NCBI GenBank assembly: GCA_051294375.1
Contig: CM119265.1
Coordinates: 8,502,772 to 8,566,771 of the forward strand
Source of the DNA: Paraspadella gotoi
Lineage: Eukaryota; Chaetognatha
Length of the DNA: 64,000 bases
Direction: 5' to 3'
Position numbers and translations under genes: made by a program. How positions within the stretch are numbered: position 1 is the first letter of the stretch; every line of letters starts with the position of its first letter. The notes beneath the pieces were generated by a model. The model searched no databases. It worked only from the letters and a program-made list of their open reading frames with translations, and had not been told where the DNA came from. Shown here one piece after another: positions 51,784-64,000 of this stretch.

Positions 51784-53962
51784 AGAGGAAAGATTAGATC
51801 TTTGCCATAATCGTTTTCCTTTTTCCTTTCCACTCTATCTTCCCCAGAGGCTTCAATATTAAGGCGAAAAGATAAAATCAAAGAATCTCTTCTCCTCCGT
51901 CAATTCTGGGCTTGGCTTTTCTTTTCTTTTCTTTTCTTTTCTTTTCTTTTCTTTTCTTTTCTTTACTTTACTTTACTTTACTTTACTTTACTTTACTTTA
52001 CTTTACTTAATATATTTTTCTTTCTTTTTCTCTACTTATAATTTCATTTGTCGATTAATTTTACTTTTCATAACTCTCTTCCCCCTCCTCCTCCTCCTCC
52101 TCCTCCTCCTCATTCTCCACCAATCAGGAACAAGACTTCCGAACTCTGGCCCGCGCCCTGGCGAGAGCGAAAGCCCTCTACCGGTCGAACAAGGAATACG
52201 ATCTGACGAACGACTCGAAAAACGCCGAAACGAATCTGAACATGAACAAAGGAGAGAACGAGAAGAAGAACGAGGACGACGCCAAGGATACCAACAACAA
52301 CAACAACAACAACGGCAACAACGATAACAACAACGACGATAACAACAACAAAGACGACGGAAATCGTAAAACTGAAGCCACCGCGAAAAAGGAAGGCAAT
52401 AACGGCGACGACGGCGACGACGAAGCGGACGACGTTGACGACGACGAAATGATCAGCAGGTTGTTGTTGTCGTCGTCGTCGTTGTCTTTGTTGTTGTTGT
52501 CGTCGTCGTCGTTGTCTTGGTTGAGAGTTGTTTAAAATTGTCATTGGAGTAGAGTGAGTTTTTTTCCCGTGGAACGAAAATGATGAAAACAAGTCTCGGG
52601 TTTTTTGGTTTTTATTTTATTTCTTTTTCTCTTTTTTCTCTTTTTTTAGCTTCTATTCTACTCTCTTGATTAGTTTTTCCTTTCGTTTTCTTTTTATTCT
52701 CTCCATCTTCCTTCCGTGGCGGTATATTCACACCGCCTCACGTCCATTATCGTTCAGCCAATACCTTTGGCTCAGAGGGGGAACACACCATCCCTCTGCG
52801 TTGGCAAAGCGTACCCGCCAGTGACTAGAGCCGTCACTGAGGGTCGGAAGCCCCCAAAGCCAACCGTGAGACACCCCATCCCAATGGGAATCACAGGCAA
52901 CCCGCCTGTTGCCATAAATCCTCGTTTTTCCTTATTTTTTCCCCTTTTCTTTCCTCCATTTCTCCCACCGCCCGTTATCTTCCCCTTCATTTTTCTCCCC
53001 CCCCATCTACTCCCCCAATTCCCCCCCCAATTCACAGTTCCGGCATGACGCTCGAAGAACCGGAAGGATTCACCCGCTCCTCCAAAGTCTCCGCCGCCGT
53101 AAAAGCCGCCCGCCCAACTCGCGCCTCCTCTTCCGCCTCTCGCTCCTCCTCCTCCTCCTCTTGGTCGGAACGCGTCGTCGTCGCGGGCGTCAACCGGAGC
53201 CGCAACGCCGGCGCCGCAGCTGCCAAGTCGAGCTTCGTCGGGAGCGACGGAGTTGAGGGATTCGGAAATTGGTCGTCGAACAAGAACAAAGACGACGCGA
53301 AGGCCGCGGAGGAAGGGACGGTGCAGGTTCGGCGAGAGAGGGGGTGAAACCAAAAACAAAACAAAAAAAAAACCAAAAAACAAAAACATTTGAAATGGAA
53401 AAACTACAAACATTACAGACTCTGTAAATACAAGAGCGTCCGATGAAATCTTTTCGGTGGAAGCTGGAATGTGTGCCTCGCGCAGGATTGTGTAGACAGA
53501 GGGTTTGCCCCAATGTTTTCCCGCCCAATACCAATCTGGTCACAAAGTATAACATCCCTTGTCAGATTGCGCCAATGGTATTACTCGGATTGGATTTTGC
53601 CCATGAGACTACCTGATTGTATTACGTCCATAGGATTCTGCGAAATGGAAACCGAAACGTCATTTTTCTCTACTACGCAAACGCGGCTCGAACTACTAAT
53701 CTAAAAACAACAAACAGCAATAACAACATCAAACCCCCCCCTCTTTCCGCAGAGCAAAGGGGGAATCCTCAAACGCCGAGGCAGCAACAAAATTGAGCCG
53801 ATCAGCGAAGACGAGGCGGACGAGGAAGAAGAGGCGTTGGCGAAGGCGTCGGGGAAATCTCCTTACCGCAAACCAGCGATCATCCTCATCGTCTTCTTCA
53901 CCTTTTGGATCCTTCTCCTCTTCGTCCTCTTGGGGGTCTTTCACTTCGCCAAGGGATGTTGA
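41617..53962 (+). CDS. Gene B: multi-pass membrane protein with Cys-rich and acidic Asn/Asp-rich regions
   Basis: Seven exons with matching phases: 41617-41822, 42926-43051, 43554-43723, 44583-44732, 52128-52459, 53038-53326 and 53753-53962 (stop), about 493 residues. Exon 1 is Cys-rich (RSHDCAEK..., GGRCEAGFCKCHAPFHD, YSCLP), like an EGF/EB module. Exon 3 has two hydrophobic segments, VIVVPITIAIILVPVYY and VTIALLQPFLSITLSILIATF. Exon 4 is acidic. Exon 5 begins EQDFRTLARALARAKALYRS and becomes Asn/Asp-rich. The last exon ends in AIILIVFFTFWILLLFVLLG and HFAKGC. I do not recognise a family. Exon 1 needs a phase-2 partner, which the last internal exon of gene A supplies. Exons 1-4 are partly repeated at 45826-48837, almost surely the same gene part assembled twice. 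Confidence 0.6.
43844..44075. repeat. Repeat R2 (related to R1)
   Basis: Begins ACAACCAATATAAAGATTATCC and shares blocks with 7574-7642 and, further in, with R1 (CCTGCAAGC, CTTCCCTATCAATGAAGTG against CTTCCCTATAAATAAAGTG at 11868). It is therefore a diverged member of the same family. The duplicate copy is at 47947-48178. Confidence 0.7.
44519..44570. repeat. (CT)n run before a 3' splice site
   Basis: (CCCTCT)n then pure (CT)n, followed by CCCCCTCCGAACCAG, the acceptor of gene B exon 4. Confidence 0.9.
45369..45495. repeat. Short inverted-repeat element (24-bp arms)
   Basis: Arms at 45369-45392 and 45472-45495 are exact reverse complements (AAAAATGTAATAGAGAGACA plus TTTT) around an 80-nt centre. 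It looks like a tiny MITE or a hairpin. The same structure is at 49472-49597 in the duplicate. Confidence 0.75.
45801..45825. other. Assembly gap (25 N)
   Basis: Undetermined bases placed exactly between the CT tract that ends copy 1 and the start of copy 2 of the tandem duplication. Confidence 1.
46090..46185. repeat. (GA)n microsatellite, expanded in copy 2
   Basis: The equivalent tract in copy 1 (42044-42082) is less than half as long. Length polymorphism of this kind is typical of two alleles. Confidence 0.93.
49873..49963. repeat. (CT)n microsatellite ending copy 2
   Basis: A perfect CT run of about 90 bp. The matching tract in copy 1 stops at the 25-N gap after 30 bp, which points to an assembly break within the microsatellite. 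Confidence 0.95.
49964..52127. other. Intron of gene B between exons 4 and 5
   Basis: AT-rich with (GTC)n at 50605-50640 and 51370-51410, (GA)n at 51697-51786, and (TTTTC)n passing into (TTTAC)n at 51915-52010. A possible minus-strand last exon at 50323-50455 and a plus-strand 34-codon frame with a hydrophobic stretch starting at 51019 are noted as findings. Confidence 0.6.
51915..52010. repeat. (CTTTT)n to (CTTTA)n compound microsatellite
   Basis: About ten units of CTTTT followed by about ten of CTTTA. It is a clear transition between two pentanucleotide repeats differing by one base. Confidence 0.93.
52716..52916 (-). mobile_element. 231-bp interspersed element, copy 3
   Basis: Inverted relative to copy 1 and shorter because of internal deletions around 52795 and 52820. 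It lies in the intron before gene B exon 6. A convincing target duplication is not visible. Confidence 0.8.
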
Positions 53963-54285
53963 GGGTGTGGACGGGGTGTTTGAGGGGGGGGAAGATTTTT
54001 TTATTCTATGGCGTCCACTTCAACATCGCGGATAAGAAGTCGTCAATCACCACTGCAAAGATTTACGAAATATTCGTTTCAATTGTATTGTTTTTTTTCT
54101 ATAATATTAACAAAAACCATAACGTAAACTGGTTGGAAATAAACATTAGCGATTGCTTGTTGATGATTGCTTATTTCGAGGAAGGACTGTTAGGCTTAGG
54201 GAAAAAGAATGTGGCGAGAAATAGGATTCCATGTGTTTTTCGCGACGCGACGTATGAGATAACTTTGGCCCACGTTCACTTTATT

Positions 54286-54290
<5 letters not shown>

Positions 54291-54365
<75 letters not shown>
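54291..54365. repeat. (CT)n run serving as polypyrimidine tract
   Basis: A pure CT run immediately followed by CAAAG and the exon at 54370. Confidence 0.93.
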
Positions 54366-54368
<3 letters not shown>

Positions 54369-54369
54369 G

Positions 54370-61311
<6,942 letters not shown>

Positions 61312-62560
61312 GGGCGCGGAGATGGTGATAAGGAGGCGGAATATCTTCTCTCCTCGCTTTATATGCAAACTGTGTGCGATCGGTTCATTTCCCCTGTTTG
61401 CAACTCGCGAAACTCGGGGAAGTAAAGAAGAAAAAAATGGATGGGTTGACGACAATTCTTTTTTGACGATTGCCCTTTTTTATTTAGTCTTTTAACTAAT
61501 ATATTTTACTAAATATATGTTTTTTAACTTATTTTTAAGTTTATTTATTTTTTTTATTATTTATAATTACGAATGTTTTTATCTAATTTATTTATTGTCA
61601 TACAATATTACCACTTGTGATAAACGTCTTGTGATACGTTTCGAGTACAATTTTTTTTTCTACTTTATGGTTTCAAAAAAAAAAAGTTTTGAAATTCTAT
61701 TTTCAAATAAAAGCATTACAATTTTTTCGTCATCTTCCCTCGCCTAAGGGACATTGCCCGTAATTTCAGTCAAGTTGATCAGATAGTTGATCAGATAGTT
61801 ATGATAGTTATGATAGTTATGATAGTTATGATCAGATAGTTATGATTATTCGATTAGATAGTAGGGTGGAGTGATGAAAAGATTGAGCGATGGAACAATG
61901 CTTTTTTGCTGCCTTTGTATATATTATAAAAAATAATTAAACCCCTTTAAAAAAAAAAAATGCATAACAGTATCATTAATAGAATTTTTTTTATAGTAAT
62001 TAATGATACTGTTCCCCAAACAATATAAGCAAAATAATTTTTGTACTCCTTAATCATACTATCTCACGTCTAAATATCCTTGTTTGTTCACTCAAATAAA
62101 ATTTATGTTCCCCAGTGCTCCACTATATTAGATAGTATATATTTTTTAGCATTTGCTTATCGACTGTCATTTACTGACGCGCATGCGCGAACGTGCCATT
62201 TTTAGTCGTGTCCGCACGATGGCGATTTCTTCCTCCTAAATCCCGACTATCTCGACAGACATCAGGTCAAACGCTTAGGGGCCATTTGCTATCAAGTTAT
62301 GACATCCGATCCCCGTCACTGAATATCACCTTATCTCCTCATCACCGAATCACCTGGTGATTTCTCACCAAACGAAATCCTATCGAGATTTCGAAGAACA
62401 AAGTAAAACTCAGTTTGTACCGAGTCTGTACTTGTTTTAAACTCGGTGCAATCACCAAAGCCAGACACCACCTTCTCCCTTTCTCAATGTTTTGGCGCAA
62501 ATGAGGCGTGACCACATTCGAATCCCGGGACTTATGTCACGGAGGAAAGACGACTGAAAG
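61312..62560. other. AT-rich spacer
   Basis: After the gene C stop the sequence is AT-rich. It includes a GATAGTTAT-type minisatellite at 61775-61860 and a 15-bp inverted pair AACAGTATCATTAAT/ATTAATGATACTGTT at 61966-62014. No gene is seen. Confidence 0.55.
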
Positions 62561-62716
62561 GACGGCGACGTTGACGACAACTACGAAGACGATAGCAGCG
62601 ACCACGACGACGACTACAACGACGACGACGACGACAACGACGAGGACCCCCACCGCCTGAAACTGATCAAAACAAACGAATTGGTTAAATGCGACCAGAA
62701 ACGCATTCGAGCGTGA
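62561..62716 (+). CDS. Possible Asp-rich last exon
   Basis: After GAAAG at 62556-62560 the plus strand reads DGDVDDNYEDDSSDHDDDYN, more Asp, then EDPHRLKLIKTNELVKCDQK, RIRA and a stop. The non-repetitive C-terminal part is a plausible protein end, and Asp runs of this kind also occur in the zinc-finger gene and gene B. The acceptor lacks a polypyrimidine tract. An alternative frame gives a Thr-rich mucin-like peptide. The owner gene is unknown; gene C is the nearest upstream candidate. Confidence 0.35.
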   Translation, partial: DGDVDDNYEDDSSDHDDDYNDDDDDNDEDPHRLKLIKTNELVKCDQKRIRA

Positions 62717-63127
62717 TAATTTCATTTAATTTTTTCACGTATTGTTTAATTCATTTTTCCAACGACCACTCTTTTTAATTTTCGATTATTTTGCATCACG
62801 TCATTTGAAAACATCACACCATAAATGAACAAAGCTGCAGAGTGAAGTGTAAAACATAAAAACAGTGGATTTCAAATCGCGAGATTCTGTTTCTTGTGAA
62901 TAGAAAGTTAGAAAGTTTTAAAACTTGTTTCTAAAATTCTATTTAGAAATTGTTGTAAACAAATTTTTTAATTCGTCCGTCATTCGTCGATCTTAAAAGG
63001 AGTGGTTTCTACTTAATTCCTCGACTCCGGCCCACTCCTAAATCACATCCTCCCTCAGGGACGACGAACCTTTCCATTTCGCCCTAATTTCCTTTAAAAA
63101 AAAAAAAGAAAATAAAGAGCGCCAAAA

Positions 63128-63431
63128 ATGACGGAGTCCCTCCAACTTCCTCACGATTTTTCTCCTCAAAACTCGACCTCCAACATCTCGTCCACTCACT
63201 CCCCCTTCTCCTCAAACTCCTCGTCGACTCCGCTTTCAGTCGTCGTCGTCTTCTCGCTGACGACCTTCTTCGGTCTCATCGGCAACCTCCTCATCATCGT
63301 CGTTCTTCTCAAGGAGGCCGTCAGGCGGATGCAGTTCTTTCCTTACCTTTTCTTCATGGCCGTCTCGGGTGAGGGAAAAGGGAGACTTGAAAATGATGAC
63401 TTTTCTTTCTTTCTCTCTTTCTCTCTTTCTC

Positions 63432-63491
<60 letters not shown>

Positions 63492-64000
63492 TTTTTCTTT
63501 CTTTCTTTCTAACTTTGGGGCCTGTGCATAAAACAAATAGTCCAAAAAAAATCCATATATATACGAGAAACTTTTAACAGCAATTCACGTTTTTTCCATG
63601 TAATGTGTCTCCTTTTTTTACAAATGTATTTTTCCTTTATGGTTTTCCGAGAAAAGCTTCTTTCACTCAATGAGTCATTGCAGACCATAACGGTCGCTTG
63701 TAAGGAAGTAAACGATTACAGAAAACAACGTGAAGACGTATCGTAACGTAAGCTAAGCCTCGTTTTGCGTTCACCGACCTTTTGTAACGACAACGTTCCG
63801 TTTTTAACGACGAAATCCAGACGGAATCACCATCACGATCCAACTCTCGATGGTGGCCTTTGATTGGTGGCCTTTCAACCAATCAGCGTTCGGCTGTCGA
63901 CTTCCCAGTTTCATCTTCGGCGTCTTCGGCGGCGCCAGCAACGTTCTCGTTCTCCTCGTCACGTTGGATCGATGCGTCGCCGTTTATTTTCCCAGATTGG
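63128..64000 (+). CDS. Class A (rhodopsin-like) GPCR, 5' part, runs off the window
   Basis: Exon 1 (63128-63368) starts MTESLQLPHDFSPQNSTSNI, an Asn/Ser-rich extracellular tail with several N-x-S/T sites. TM1 follows (VVVVFSLTTFFGLIGNLLII), with the GN of class A receptors, and the beginning of TM2 (FFPYLFFMAVS). The 452-nt intron is in phase 1. Exon 2 (63821-64000) completes the TM2 motif as AVSDGITITIQLSMVAFDWW, then has the conserved Cys before TM3 (FGCRLPSFIFGVFGGASNVL) and ends TM3 with LVTLDRCVAVYFP, a DRC version of DRY. The ligand cannot be told from this part. An intron inside the SD of TM2 is useful for subfamily comparison. Confidence 0.92.
63425..63512. repeat. (CTTT)n microsatellite in GPCR intron 1
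   Basis: About 20 units of CTTT 57 nt after the donor site. Confidence 0.95.

Overview
This window is animal nuclear DNA, probably from an invertebrate; the sequence does not let me name a phylum. Evidence: protein-coding genes split by many GT-AG introns into short GC-rich exons, six tRNA genes close to those of other animals, and recognisable metazoan families (talin FERM domain, mitochondrial pyruvate dehydrogenase phosphatase, matrin-type zinc-finger protein, class A GPCR). Introns and spacers are AT-rich and packed with (CT)n/(GA)n microsatellites. Three runs of N (9109-9133, 11154-11572, 45801-45825) and several 1-nt frame breaks inside otherwise convincing exons suggest a draft assembly with leftover indels.

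Layout. 0-12.5 kb: a 0.8-kb dispersed repeat (two copies), a GC-rich decayed stretch with a kelch-like part, and two minus-strand exons of a talin FERM domain broken by frameshifts. 12.6-20.4 kb: a plus-strand zinc-finger gene with at least eight exons and three C2H2/U1-like fingers, with a tRNA-Leu in one intron. 21.4-31.2 kb: a five-exon minus-strand gene encoding a 444-residue acidic protein with a PP1-docking-like KVKF motif and a cysteine cluster; one intron holds an intact intronless coiled-coil ORF (same strand), and another holds the whole two-exon PDP gene (opposite strand). 32.1-33.0 kb: the last two exons of a minus-strand gene encoding a discoidin-like extracellular domain.

34.4-61.3 kb: a long series of plus-strand exons for membrane proteins (called A, B and C here). 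Splice phases allow A, B and perhaps C to be one transcript. C ends in a glycine-rich domain of the kind seen in ALK-like ectodomains. Five tRNA genes lie inside introns of A. Part of B (exons 1-4, about 4.1 kb) is present twice in tandem across a 25-N gap, most likely an assembly duplication. 62.6 kb has an Asp-rich last-exon candidate, and 63.1-64.0 kb holds the first two coding exons of a class A GPCR that runs off the window.

Repeats of note: a 231-bp interspersed element in three copies (one with a perfect 5-bp target duplication), a repeat family carrying a hammerhead-ribozyme-like CUGANGA...GAAA core (one single copy, one palindromic pair), a 0.5-kb fold-back element, and several (CT)n runs that sit where the polypyrimidine tract of a 3' splice site should be.
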